Below are positions 24,615 through 33,981 of a stretch of DNA of 64,000 nucleotides, one piece after another. The stretch is from Vibrio cyclitrophicus. Its GTDB lineage: Bacteria > Pseudomonadota > Gammaproteobacteria > Enterobacterales > Vibrionaceae. Under the pieces are notes generated by a model, which searched no databases, was not told the DNA's origin, and saw only the letters and a program-made list of their open reading frames with translations. A program made the position numbers and the translations under genes. The stretch is taken from assembly GCA_023206055.1 (NCBI GenBank), contig CP065366.1, forward strand, positions 1,984,001 to 2,048,000, written 5' to 3'. Each line of letters begins with the position of its first letter. Position 1 is the first letter of the stretch.

Positions 24615-27251
24615 CTACTGGGCGAGAAAGTCTTTGGCGAAGCGTTGCAACACGCCACCAGCGCCATACACGTTCACTTCGTCTGCAGTGTCTAGTCGGC
24701 AGGTTACTGGCACATCAAGCTTTTCACCGTTTTTACGAGTGATCACTAAAGCCAAATCAGAACCTGCTTCAATGTCACCATAAACGTCGTAAAGCTCGGT
24801 ACCGTTGAGTTGTAAGGTATTCCGATTCGTTCCCGCTTTAAACTGTAAAGGCAACACGCCCATTCCGACTAAATTGGTTCTGTGGATTCGCTCAAACCCT
24901 TCGGCAACAATCACTTCAACACCCGCTAAACGCACCCCTTTGGCTGCCCAGTCACGTGATGAACCTTGTCCATAATCAGCCCCCGCCACGACAATCAAAG
25001 GCTGTTTACGGTTCATGTAGGTTTCTATCGCTTCCCACATTCGCGTAACTTGACCCTCGGGTTCAACTCTTGCTAATGAACCTTGTACGACTTCTCCAGC
25101 GTCCTTCACCATTTCGTTAAACAGCTTAGGGTTGGCGAATGTTGCTCGTTGCGCGGTTAAGTGATCACCTCGATGGGTCGCGTAAGAGTTAAAATCCTCT
25201 TCCGGCACTTCCATTTTGGTGAGGTATTCCCCCGCCGCGCTCGAAGCAAGAATCGCATTTGATGGGGACAAGTGATCCGTAGTGATGTTGTCCCCCAGAA
25301 TAGCCAAAGGCCTCATACCAGATAGGCTTCGTTCTCCCGCAAGAGCCCCTTCCCAATAAGGTGGCCTGCGAATATAGGTACTTTGAGGTCGCCAGTCATA
25401 AAGCGGTTCAGTCGTTACCTGATCCTCATCTGGCTGGAACATTTTTACGTAGATTTGTTGGAATTGCTGAGGCTTAACATGTTCACCGACAACAGCATCG
25501 ATCTCCGCATCACTCGGCCATAAATCACTTAAGTAGATTGGCTTGCCGTTGCTGTCAGTGCCTAAGCTGTCTTTCTCGATATCAAAGCGAATCGTGCCAG
25601 CCAACGCGTAAGCAACTACCAATGGCGGTGAGGCTAAAAACGCTTGTTTTGCATACGGATGAATTCGACCATCGAAGTTTCGATTCCCTGACAACACAGC
25701 GGTTGAATACAGGTCGCGGTCGATGATCTCTTGTTGGATTTTAGGATCCAGCGCCCCACTCATTCCGTTACATGTCGTACACGCATAGCCGACGATACCA
25801 AAGCCTAATTGTTCAAGTTCAGGAAGCAAACCTGCCGACTCGAGATAGAGCTTGGCAACTTTAGAACCTGGCGCAAATGACGTTTTCACCCACGGTTTAC
25901 GAACTAATCCAAGCTGATTGGCTTTCTTAGCCACCAATGCTGCCGCGACCACATTTCTTGGATTACTGGTGTTAGTACAAGAGGTAATTGCTGCGATGAT
26001 CACCGCACCATCAGGCATCTGCTCATCGCTGTACTGCTTAGCATGCTGCTCTTTCCAAGATGCTTGACTGATACCTTGTTCAGCCAGCTCTCTGGTTGGT
26101 AAACGACGATGTGGGTTAGATGGCCCTGCTAAATTGCGTTCAACTTTAGACAAATCAAACTCAAGTACTCGTTCATATTGAGCAGACTCTAGATCGTCAG
26201 CCCATAGCCCAGTTTGCTTAGCGTAGCGTTCGACTAATTCAACCTGTTCTGGTTCTCGCCCTGTAAGCTTGAGATATTGAATAGTCTGCTCATCGATATA
26301 GAACATACCCGCAGTCGCGCCGTATTCTGGCGTCATGTTGGAGATGGTTGCGCGGTCACCAATGGTCAGTGCACGAGCCCCTTCACCGAAGAATTCCAAA
26401 TAGCTTGAGACCACTCTCTGATTACGAAGAAACTCAGTAATCGCAAGCACAATATCCGTTGCGGTTATCCCTTCTTGTCGTTGACCCGTCAGTTTAACGC
26501 CTACAATATCAGGCAAGCGCATCATCGACGGACGACCGAGCATCACTGTCTCAGCTTCCAAGCCGCCCACACCAATCGCAATAACGCCCAGAGCATCAAC
26601 GTGCGGTGTATGGCTATCGGTACCAACACAGGTATCAGGGAAAGCGATGCCTTCTTTAGATTGAATAACCGGAGACATTTTCTCCAAGTTAATCTGGTGC
26701 ATGATCCCGTTACCCGCAGGGATCACACTCACGTTTTTAAACGCGGTTTTACACCATTCAATAAAGTGAAAACGGTCTTCGTTTCTGCGCTCTTCAATCG
26801 CGCGGTTTTTATCAAACGCTTGGTTATCAAAGCCTGCATGTTCCACGGCTAACGAGTGGTCAACAATCAATTGGGTTTCGACCACTGGGTTTACCTTGGC
26901 AGGGTCTCCGCCTTGGTCGGCAATTGCATCGCGTAAGCCAGCTAAATCAACTAAAGCGGTCTGACCTAGAATGTCATGACACACCACACGCGCAGGATAC
27001 CAAGGGAAATCAAGGTCACTCTTGCGTTCAATGATCTGTTTTAAGCTGTCTTCAAGAGTTTCAGGATCACAGCGTCTTACTAATTGCTCTGCCAATACTC
27101 TCGACGTATAAGGCAAGGTTCTATAACTGCCCGGAGATATCGCTTCTACCGCTTCGCAAGCATCGAAATACTCTAAATGCGTACCGGATAAAAGTTTTCG
27201 GTACTGATTTTTATCAAGGTACTGAGCTTGTTCAAGTTTTACATCAGACAT
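24615..27251 (-). CDS. acnD: Fe/S-dependent 2-methylisocitrate dehydratase AcnD
   Basis: AcnD dehydrates 2-methylcitrate to 2-methylaconitate in the methylcitrate cycle. The 878-residue aconitase-family enzyme has the three 4Fe-4S cysteines in SCTNTSNPRN and GYACTTCNGMSG. The substrate-binding DTCVGTDSHTPHVDALGV is near residue 200. The C-terminal swivel domain is present (GADYGQGSSRDWAAKG). It lies 101 bp after prpC and 9 bp before prpF. Its linkage with prpF separates it from housekeeping AcnA. Confidence 0.95.
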   Translation of the reverse strand: MSDVKLEQAQYLDKNQYRKLLSGTHLEYFDACEAVEAISPGSYRTLPYTSRVLAEQLVRRCDPETLEDSLKQIIERKSDLDFPWYPARVVCHDILGQTALVDLAGLRDAIADQGGDPAKVNPVVETQLIVDHSLAVEHAGFDNQAFDKNRAIEERRNEDRFHFIEWCKTAFKNVSVIPAGNGIMHQINLEKMSPVIQSKEGIAFPDTCVGTDSHTPHVDALGVIAIGVGGLEAETVMLGRPSMMRLPDIVGVKLTGQRQEGITATDIVLAITEFLRNQRVVSSYLEFFGEGARALTIGDRATISNMTPEYGATAGMFYIDEQTIQYLKLTGREPEQVELVERYAKQTGLWADDLESAQYERVLEFDLSKVERNLAGPSNPHRRLPTRELAEQGISQASWKEQHAKQYSDEQMPDGAVIIAAITSCTNTSNPRNVVAAALVAKKANQLGLVRKPWVKTSFAPGSKVAKLYLESAGLLPELEQLGFGIVGYACTTCNGMSGALDPKIQQEIIDRDLYSTAVLSGNRNFDGRIHPYAKQAFLASPPLVVAYALAGTIRFDIEKDSLGTDSNGKPIYLSDLWPSDAEIDAVVGEHVKPQQFQQIYVKMFQPDEDQVTTEPLYDWRPQSTYIRRPPYWEGALAGERSLSGMRPLAILGDNITTDHLSPSNAILASSAAGEYLTKMEVPEEDFNSYATHRGDHLTAQRATFANPKLFNEMVKDAGEVVQGSLARVEPEGQVTRMWEAIETYMNRKQPLIVVAGADYGQGSSRDWAAKGVRLAGVEVIVAEGFERIHRTNLVGMGVLPLQFKAGTNRNTLQLNGTELYDVYGDIEAGSDLALVITRKNGEKLDVPVTCRLDTADEVNVYGAGGVLQRFAKDFLAQ

Positions 27252-27352
27252 ACATCCACCATTATCTGTTAGATTCTATTCGTTGTTTCTTGAGGCGTTG
27301 TCATATGAAGACGGAAGTCACCTCAAGACATAAGTCGGCTCGTTATAGAGGG

Positions 27353-28555
27353 CTAACGTAGATGAATAGGTAGCCAGTCTTGATGCTCTGGCCCGGTGTA
27401 GTCTGCACTTGGACGAATGATGCGATTGTTTTCTCTTTGTTCGAACACATGCGCCGTCCAACCTGTAAGGCGGCTCATCACAAAGATCGGAGTAAACAAT
27501 TTGGTTGGGATGTCCATGAAGTGATATGCCGATGCATGGAAGAAGTCAGCGTTACAAAACAAGCCTTTCTCTCGCTTCATAACGGCTTCAACGCGCTCAG
27601 ACACGGCATAAAGCTGTTCATCACCCACCTCTTGAGCTAGCTCTTTTGACCAACGCTTGATTAGAGCATTTCGTGGGTCGCTTTCACGATAAATGGCATG
27701 ACCGAAGCCCATAATTTTGTCTTTGTTAACAAGCATCTGCATGATGTTAGTTTCTGCTTCATCAGCGGATTTCCAATCTTGGATCATTTCCATTGCCGCT
27801 TCATTCGCACCGCCATGTAAAGGACCTCTTAGTGTGCCAATTGCTGCTGTAACGCACGAATGAATATCTGACAGTGTTGATGCACACACACGAGCAGCAA
27901 AAGTAGATGCGTTGAACTCATGCTCTGCGTAAAGCGTTAGCGAACAATGCATTACCTGCTTATGCAGTTCACTCGGCGCTTTATCTGTTAGCATTTTCAA
28001 GAAGTAGCCACCCAGACATGCTTCGCTTTGATCTTCAGTATCAATGCGCACGCCATCGTGGCTAAAGCGGTACCAATAACAAATAATCGCAGGGAAAAGC
28101 GCAAGCATTCGTTCGGTCGCGAACAGTTGCTCAGAGAAGTCAGACTCTTGCTCTAGATTACCTAACATTGAACAACCCGTTCTCATCACATCCATTGGAT
28201 GAGCGTCTGCAGGAATAAGCTCTAGTGCTGCTTTCAAAGGTTGAGGTAAGCCGCGTAGACCAACCAACAATGTTTTGTAATCGTCTAGCTCTTTTGCATT
28301 GGGTAAGTGACCTCTTAGTAGCAGGTGCGCCACTTCTTCGAACTGAGCGTGATGAGCAAGATCGGTAATATCATAACCACGGTAGGTTAAGCCGGTTCCT
28401 GATTTTCCTACCGTACATAGCGCCGTAGTTCCCGCACTCTGACCACGTAGACCAGCACCACCGATTGCAGGTGCGCTGGCTGTTTTTTCGCTTTGTTGTT
28501 GGTTTTCTGTTGAAGCCTTTTCGACAGCTGCTTTATCACTCAAAGATACAGACAT
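27353..28555 (-). CDS. prpC: 2-methylcitrate synthase PrpC
   Basis: PrpC condenses propionyl-CoA with oxaloacetate. The 400-residue citrate-synthase-family protein has the catalytic GPLHGGANEAAM (about 285) and MGFGHAIYRESDPR (about 320) regions and SRLTGWTAHVFEQRENNRI near the C-terminus. The start at 28555 (MSVSLSDKAA) follows AAGGAG. The frame is open to 28630, but that stretch covers the ribosome binding site. The N-terminus carries about 35 extra polar residues before the conserved GLRGQSAG. It is the third gene of the operon. Confidence 0.94.
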   Translation of the reverse strand: MSVSLSDKAAVEKASTENQQQSEKTASAPAIGGAGLRGQSAGTTALCTVGKSGTGLTYRGYDITDLAHHAQFEEVAHLLLRGHLPNAKELDDYKTLLVGLRGLPQPLKAALELIPADAHPMDVMRTGCSMLGNLEQESDFSEQLFATERMLALFPAIICYWYRFSHDGVRIDTEDQSEACLGGYFLKMLTDKAPSELHKQVMHCSLTLYAEHEFNASTFAARVCASTLSDIHSCVTAAIGTLRGPLHGGANEAAMEMIQDWKSADEAETNIMQMLVNKDKIMGFGHAIYRESDPRNALIKRWSKELAQEVGDEQLYAVSERVEAVMKREKGLFCNADFFHASAYHFMDIPTKLFTPIFVMSRLTGWTAHVFEQRENNRIIRPSADYTGPEHQDWLPIHLR

Positions 28556-28613
28556 GGTGAACTCCTTTTCTGTGTTAGCCGCCTGCACTCTTTGGTGCTG
28601 CCTGTTTATATGT

Positions 28614-28633
28614 CCGATGATCTTTATCATCGG
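28614..28633. repeat. Perfect inverted repeat between prpB and prpC
   Basis: CCGATGAT / ATCATCGG with a CTTT loop lies in the 146-bp gap between prpB and prpC. There is no T-run, so it looks like an mRNA-processing or stabilising hairpin rather than a terminator. Confidence 0.6.
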
Positions 28634-28701
28634 TACTGGATATGGCGACTAACCATTTCACGTTATTGGATTAAGTTGATTTTTGATTAATTGAAACTGG
28701 T

Positions 28702-29598
28702 TTACCCTTCACTTGAAAACAACTGATCAAGCTTGTTTTCGTAGTCGTGGTAATTCAGGTGTTCGTAAAGCTCTTTACGGGTTTGCATTGAATCCAACAG
28801 AGCTTCTTGATTGCCTTCAACTAACAAGTGCTTGTAAACACTCTCCGCCGCTTTGTTCATCGCACGGAACGCACTCAATGGATAAAGCACCATGTCGACA
28901 CTTGATTGGGCCAACTCGTTACAGTTGTAGAGTGGCGTTTGGCCAAACTCAGTGATGTTCGCAAGAATAGGCACGTGTTTACCCGTTGCTGATTTCAACG
29001 CCGCCGAGAACTTCACGTATTGGTCTAGCTGATTCATCGCTTCAGGGAAGATCATGTCCGCACCCGCTTCAACACACGCAATAGCTCGCTCAATCGCACT
29101 GTCTATTCCTTCAACCGCCAATGCATCCGTACGAGCCATAATTACAAAGCTTTCGTCGGTTCTGGCATCGGTTGCCGCTTTCACTCTATCGACCATCTCT
29201 TGCTGGCTAACAATTGCTTTATTTGGACGGTGACCACAGCGTTTCTGAGCCACCTGATCTTCCATGTGAATTGCCGCTGCTCCCGCCTTTTCCATCGCGC
29301 GAATCGTACGTGCGATATTGAACGCGCCACCGAAACCCGTGTCGATATCCACCAGCAAGGGCAAATCACACGCATTGGTAATACGTTCAACATCCACCAA
29401 CACATCGTTCAATGTGGTGATGCCTAAATCAGGCAAACCGTAAGACGCATTGGCGATGCCTCCACCAGACAAATAAATCGCCTGATGACCCAAGTTCTTT
29501 GCCATCATCGCGCAATACGGATTCACAGTGCCTACGATCTGCAATGGATCGTTGTCTTGCACAGCTTGTCGGAACTTTGCTCCTGCTGATAACTTCAT
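28702..29598 (-). CDS. prpB: Methylisocitrate lyase PrpB
   Basis: PrpB splits 2-methylisocitrate to pyruvate and succinate, the last step of the cycle. The 298-residue isocitrate-lyase-family enzyme has the signature QKRCGHRPNK (catalytic cysteine, about 118-127), metal-binding DIDTGFGG (about 85) and substrate-contact FPEAMN. It is 99 bp downstream of the GntR regulator and the first enzyme gene of the cluster. No operator like that upstream of the regulator is seen in the gap, which suggests co-transcription from there. Confidence 0.96.
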   Translation of the reverse strand: MKLSAGAKFRQAVQDNDPLQIVGTVNPYCAMMAKNLGHQAIYLSGGGIANASYGLPDLGITTLNDVLVDVERITNACDLPLLVDIDTGFGGAFNIARTIRAMEKAGAAAIHMEDQVAQKRCGHRPNKAIVSQQEMVDRVKAATDARTDESFVIMARTDALAVEGIDSAIERAIACVEAGADMIFPEAMNQLDQYVKFSAALKSATGKHVPILANITEFGQTPLYNCNELAQSSVDMVLYPLSAFRAMNKAAESVYKHLLVEGNQEALLDSMQTRKELYEHLNYHDYENKLDQLFSSEG

Positions 29599-29697
29599 AA
29601 TGACGCTCCCTGTTAATTGTTTATTTCTAGCTAATCTTTAAGATTCACACCTTTGGTTATCGCCAGCACTGATCCGCTGACAGGTTCCAATGGTTGC

Positions 29698-30417
29698 TTA
29701 ATCAAGATCTTTGGATTGGATTTGTTGTTCTATAAGCAATCGACTACCCGAGATGTGTCTTCGCATTAGCATTTCTGCTAACTCTTCATCACGGTTGCGA
29801 ATCGCTTGTAAAATGTATTTGTGTTCATCGAGCGCCTCTTTTGGTCGAGACTGAGCTCTAGGCGATTGATAGCGATACATGCGTAATAAGTGATAAAGCT
29901 CATCACACAATAGAGAAATGAGTTTGCTGTTACGACTCGCTTTAATAATGCGGTAATGGAAATCGAAATCCCCATGTTGGTGGAAGTAAGAAGAACCTTC
30001 GACTTCATCGATGTGTTGGGAATGTGTCGACAATAAGCCTTCAAGCCCAATCAACTCTTCTTGTGTGATGTGTCTCGCTGCTAAACGAGCAGCCATGCCT
30101 TCCAATGCCTCTCGCACTGCGTATAACTCAAGTAGTTTGTCTGCCGAAAAGGTAATAACTCGCGCGCCTACATGAGGAATTCGCTCAATAAGCCCTAGCC
30201 CTTCCACACGCATTATCGCTTCACGTAATGGACCTCGACTTACCTCAAAGCGTTTGGCCAGTTCAGGTTCCGAGATCTTACTGCCCGGCGGTAATTCACC
30301 GTTAACAATTGCCTCAACGAGGTATTCCGTCAGGTTTTCTGACTTGGTGTTTTCTTTATCGCTCACACGAGTTTTCGTGTGAGCACTTAAGGTGGGATCT
30401 TTTATCGCAGTATTCAT
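29698..30417 (-). CDS. GntR/FCD-family regulator of the propionate operon
   Basis: This 239-residue regulator has an N-terminal winged helix-turn-helix (EYLVEAIVNGELPPGSKISE through FEVSRGPLREAIMRVEGLGL, about 30-85) and an all-helical FCD ligand domain with metal-binding His/Asp positions. It lies at the head of prpB-prpC-acnD-prpF-prpE and probably represses it until a cycle intermediate such as 2-methylcitrate binds; that ligand is inferred. The frame is open 17 codons further to 30468. I prefer 30417, because one operator-like site (30451) would otherwise fall inside the gene. Neither start has a strong ribosome binding site. A 9-bp hairpin lies in codons 12-19. Confidence 0.88.
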   Translation of the reverse strand: MNTAIKDPTLSAHTKTRVSDKENTKSENLTEYLVEAIVNGELPPGSKISEPELAKRFEVSRGPLREAIMRVEGLGLIERIPHVGARVITFSADKLLELYAVREALEGMAARLAARHITQEELIGLEGLLSTHSQHIDEVEGSSYFHQHGDFDFHYRIIKASRNSKLISLLCDELYHLLRMYRYQSPRAQSRPKEALDEHKYILQAIRNRDEELAEMLMRRHISGSRLLIEQQIQSKDLD

Positions 30418-30450
30418 ATTCACGCTGCTCACTTCTGATTGTTGAGCCTT

Positions 30451-30527
30451 AATTGTCAACAACTTCATAACATGAACATAAAATACACGATTAAATTGTC
30501 GACAATCAAGAAAATTGTCGACAATTT
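30451..30527 (-). promoter_or_regulatory. Cluster of GntR-type palindromic operators upstream of the prp operon
   Basis: A perfect 16-bp palindrome AAATTGTCGACAATTT is at 30512-30527. A perfect 12-bp core ATTGTCGACAAT is at 30495-30506, with centres 19 bp apart. A weaker match, ATTGTCAACAACTT, is at 30452-30465. An 8-bp TGTCGACA also occurs at 30669-30676. TTGTCGACAA-like palindromes are typical FCD-subfamily GntR targets, so autoregulation of the gene at 29698 and its operon is inferred. Confidence 0.75.
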
Positions 30528-30744
30528 AGACTAAGGTAGTATCTTTTATAGGCGATGAGAACTTACTTAAAAAAGCACTAATAACAATTCAACCATTTGT
30601 TATTTATCGACTTAACTAGAAAAAATCCACCAATTTCTTAATTACTCTAAAATTATTTTAAATCGAAGTGTCGACAACTTATAGGCGAACTTGTCAAACG
30701 CAGGTCCCTCTGTATCTATCTAACGGCTCACCGATAAACGGATA

Positions 30745-30770
30745 TAAAAAAGGCGCATCATGTGCGCCTT
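30745..30770 (-). terminator. Terminator of the HD-GYP gene at 30808
   Basis: On the minus strand an 8-bp stem (AAGGCGCA / TGCGCCTT) with a 5-base loop runs into TTTTTT. The rest of the 30528-30807 gap shows only one more TGTCGACA (30669). Confidence 0.85.
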
Positions 30771-30807
30771 ACATCCATATAACTCGTTCTAGCAAGCCAA
30801 CCTTTGG

Positions 30808-33800
30808 TCAAGCAATCTGGCGAGTCACTTCGAGGTATTTATTGATATCAACAAAATCAATCTGTTCCGGTTTTAGATACTCTTCTGCATATTGGATATG
30901 CGTACCGCTGGTTAAAAACAGTCTAAACAGCTCGATATCTAGATGCTCATCCAGCGCCATTTTGTACATAATGTCGACAGCCACGCTAATTGGCTTCGCT
31001 TTCTTGTAAGGTCGGTCGGCAGCAGTTAACGCCTCAAAAATATCAGAAATAACTAAAATACGTTCTGGGATTGAAAGGTCGTCTGCTGTGAGTTTCCTTG
31101 GATAGCCTGTACCTTTAAGGGTTTCATGGTGAGTCGACGCATAACGAGGAACACGGCTTAGCTCTTTCGGGAATGGCAGGTTTTCAAGCATCTTGATGGT
31201 ACCAAGCATGTGCTCATTTATCTTAAACCTATCTTCAGCAGTTAAGGTGCCGCGAGCAATACTCAGGTTATAGACTTCACCTAGATTGTATAAGTGCTCT
31301 GGAACGTCCATTTTAATCTGATGTTTCGGGTCAAATTCTAATGGTCTATCTCTTTTCACTATGTGTTCAGGTTTGTCACTCAGAAGTGGCTCTGTCGCAG
31401 GTAAGCTTGAACTCGATGCCCTATTCATCGCTTCAATTGGCGATAGGCCGAGTTGATCGTCGAAATTACGCGTCCAAGTCGTTTCAGCGATAGAATGAAT
31501 ACGGGCAACCTTATCATCACTCATAAATTCACCACCCACATTAGATGTTGCGATAAACGCAAAATCGTCTTGTAGCTTTTTCTTCGTTATAGCTAACTCT
31601 TCGGCTATCTGATCCGTTGGTAATTCACCTTCAAGCTGCTTACGCAAAGCCGTAATTTCTGCATCACGCCAAAGCACCTCAAATCGCGTTCTCACCTCGT
31701 GAATACGGTTATAGTTCGCTTCTAGCTTAGAGCCTTTATCCACGATATGTTCTGGCGTGGTGATCTTTCCGCAATCATGCAGCCACGCAGCTATTCTAAA
31801 CTCACGGCGCTCATCATCATTCTCAAACTTAAAGTCTTTGAAGTGCTCAGATTGTGATTGTTCAGCCGCATCAGCCAGCATCAAACCGAGTTCTGGTACA
31901 CGATTACAATGCCCTGCCGTATAAGCGGACTTATCATCGATCGCTTGAGCGATGAGCTTGATAAACGACTCAACAAACGCCTCTTGAGTTTGCTCATGTT
32001 GCTTGAGTTCTGTCGACATCTCTTTGACTGCAACCGACAACTCCCATATTTCCTTAATTCGAGTATCCAGCACGGTCACGCTGTCATAATCACGCAGTTT
32101 AATCTTACTCGTCTCTGCTTTTAATTGACGAATAGGGCGGACAATAGGCGCACCAAAGATCCAAGCTACAGGCAAGGTTAGGCTCATCAAAAACACGGTC
32201 ACGCCAATAGAAGTTGCCACTCGCTTGTTCACCGCACTGTAAATTTCCGCTTCTGGTATCGCTACTGCAAAATATTCAGAGTACTGCGCGCCCGTCTCAA
32301 TCTTTTTCAGATATAAGCGCTTAGCTTCACCATTAAGCACAATCTTAACCATTTCGCCTTCGGTGGTCGCTGTCGCAGTTCTTTCATAGAGCTCCGTATA
32401 AGGAATGGTTGTACCGGTATTTAGGGCTGGATGTTGAAACCACTTTTGCGATAATGCAACTTTCTGTTCTTCCGTTAATGCATTTATGGCTTGGTTGATG
32501 ATTGGTAACAGTTGTTGATGTTTATTCTGCAGCACAATGTGAAACTGGTTTGGATAGCTCGCTTTCAAGTCCGATAGCGCTTCATTCACTTTGAGGTTTG
32601 CATGGAAAAATTTATCCAACGAAAACGACAGCACGGGCTTAGCATCGAGTACCGCAAAATATTTACCATTTTCAACAGCAGCCAATGCCGATTCCATGTC
32701 GGAAAACTCAACAAGTTCGATATTTGGGAAGTCTGTTCTCAACTGAGGTGTAATCGACCACCCTGATAGAATCGCAACTTTTTCACCTTCAAGCTCAGCG
32801 TAATTTGATAGGGTTTGAACGTCACCTCGAGTGACAACAGAGAAAGGCAGTTCATAGATAGCGTCAGTGTATAAACCTTTAACACCATTGCTTTCGTAGT
32901 TCTGAATCGAATGTAGGCCATCAATGCTTCCTTCATGAAACTTGCCGGTTAATTCCGCCCACGAAAAACCATTCACAAATTCAAATCTAACCCCGCTCAT
33001 CTCACTGATCATTTGCAAGAGATCAATTGCGTAGCCGTGTGGCTCTCCAGATACAGAGAAATCCATCGGCCCCCAATCATTTTGATTAGAGAACAACAAG
33101 GGAGGTGTTTTTTCTATGGTGGCTTGTTGATCAGAAGACCAATTGATTTCATTAGCTTGAGGAAGTACTTGTGTCGTTTCAATATCGCGGTTAGACGCAA
33201 TAATGTTGCCTGATTTGGAATATAAGAAAGATTCAACCTGACTGTCTTCATCAAGATCCAACGCGCTCGCAGATAGCTTACTTGCCAGAGATGACAAGAC
33301 GATATCGATGCCTATCACATGTTGTGTATCGCCAGCAGCTTTTGATTCGAAGGCTAAAGAATAGGTTTGTCCGGTGATCTGGAGATGTTGGAAAAGGTAA
33401 GGTTGCGTTTTTTCAACCGTCTCTGTATTTGCGGATACGTACCAAGGCCTTGTAGTCGGAAAGTAATTGCTCGGTTCTGTCTTTGACTCTCTGAGGTTAA
33501 ACTCAAGGTCATAGTATTTGGTCGTACGGATACGGCCTGCTTGTCTATCACTGATCTCAATCACAACCCACCGGTCTGAACTATCAGCACCGATTTTATC
33601 TCTCACAAAAGGAGATGATTCCAGGTTGATAATCTGAAAGAAACGCTCGTTAGAAGACCCAATATAAATACTGTAAAACAGCGGATTGTCTTTTATCGCT
33701 TCTGAGAGAATTCCACGCGACTCTTCCCGAGAGATCTGGTGGCTAATAGAGCGATGTACTGAAGAGAGTAAACGAGCAGTATTTATCGCGTCTGAGTCGA

Positions 33801-33981
33801 CGTTACCGATATAGTCGCTTAAGTCCTGAGATACCATGGTCAACTTGGACAAGGTATGCTCTGTCGCCATTTTTTTACTGAAGTAGTATTGAAGTGAAAC
33901 CGCAACGATCGCTGTCAGTACCGTTGCAAGCAAAAACATCCCTCCAACGGTAAACCGTAACGAGATTTTTGTGTTCGTCAT
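30808..33981 (-). CDS. Membrane HD-GYP phosphodiesterase with Cache and solute-binding sensor domains
   Basis: This 1057-residue protein probably degrades c-di-GMP or a related cyclic dinucleotide. TM1 is at about 12-33 and TM2 at about 588-610. A Cache-type extracellular sensor starts after TM1. Residues about 290-520 look like a type 3 periplasmic solute-binding domain (PMDFSVSGEPHGYAIDLLQM, KVAILSGWS). Cache-like sequence then seems to resume before TM2 (IVLNGEAKRLYLKKIETG). A HAMP-like segment leads to the HD-GYP domain: HD in WLHDCGKI (735-736) and HHETLKGTGYP (951-961). About 150 charged residues separate the two halves. Some V. cholerae HD-GYPs of this type hydrolyse cGAMP; whether this one does is unknown. 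Confidence 0.88.
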   Translation of the reverse strand: MTNTKISLRFTVGGMFLLATVLTAIVAVSLQYYFSKKMATEHTLSKLTMVSQDLSDYIGNVDSDAINTARLLSSVHRSISHQISREESRGILSEAIKDNPLFYSIYIGSSNERFFQIINLESSPFVRDKIGADSSDRWVVIEISDRQAGRIRTTKYYDLEFNLRESKTEPSNYFPTTRPWYVSANTETVEKTQPYLFQHLQITGQTYSLAFESKAAGDTQHVIGIDIVLSSLASKLSASALDLDEDSQVESFLYSKSGNIIASNRDIETTQVLPQANEINWSSDQQATIEKTPPLLFSNQNDWGPMDFSVSGEPHGYAIDLLQMISEMSGVRFEFVNGFSWAELTGKFHEGSIDGLHSIQNYESNGVKGLYTDAIYELPFSVVTRGDVQTLSNYAELEGEKVAILSGWSITPQLRTDFPNIELVEFSDMESALAAVENGKYFAVLDAKPVLSFSLDKFFHANLKVNEALSDLKASYPNQFHIVLQNKHQQLLPIINQAINALTEEQKVALSQKWFQHPALNTGTTIPYTELYERTATATTEGEMVKIVLNGEAKRLYLKKIETGAQYSEYFAVAIPEAEIYSAVNKRVATSIGVTVFLMSLTLPVAWIFGAPIVRPIRQLKAETSKIKLRDYDSVTVLDTRIKEIWELSVAVKEMSTELKQHEQTQEAFVESFIKLIAQAIDDKSAYTAGHCNRVPELGLMLADAAEQSQSEHFKDFKFENDDERREFRIAAWLHDCGKITTPEHIVDKGSKLEANYNRIHEVRTRFEVLWRDAEITALRKQLEGELPTDQIAEELAITKKKLQDDFAFIATSNVGGEFMSDDKVARIHSIAETTWTRNFDDQLGLSPIEAMNRASSSSLPATEPLLSDKPEHIVKRDRPLEFDPKHQIKMDVPEHLYNLGEVYNLSIARGTLTAEDRFKINEHMLGTIKMLENLPFPKELSRVPRYASTHHETLKGTGYPRKLTADDLSIPERILVISDIFEALTAADRPYKKAKPISVAVDIMYKMALDEHLDIELFRLFLTSGTHIQYAEEYLKPEQIDFVDINKYLEVTRQIA

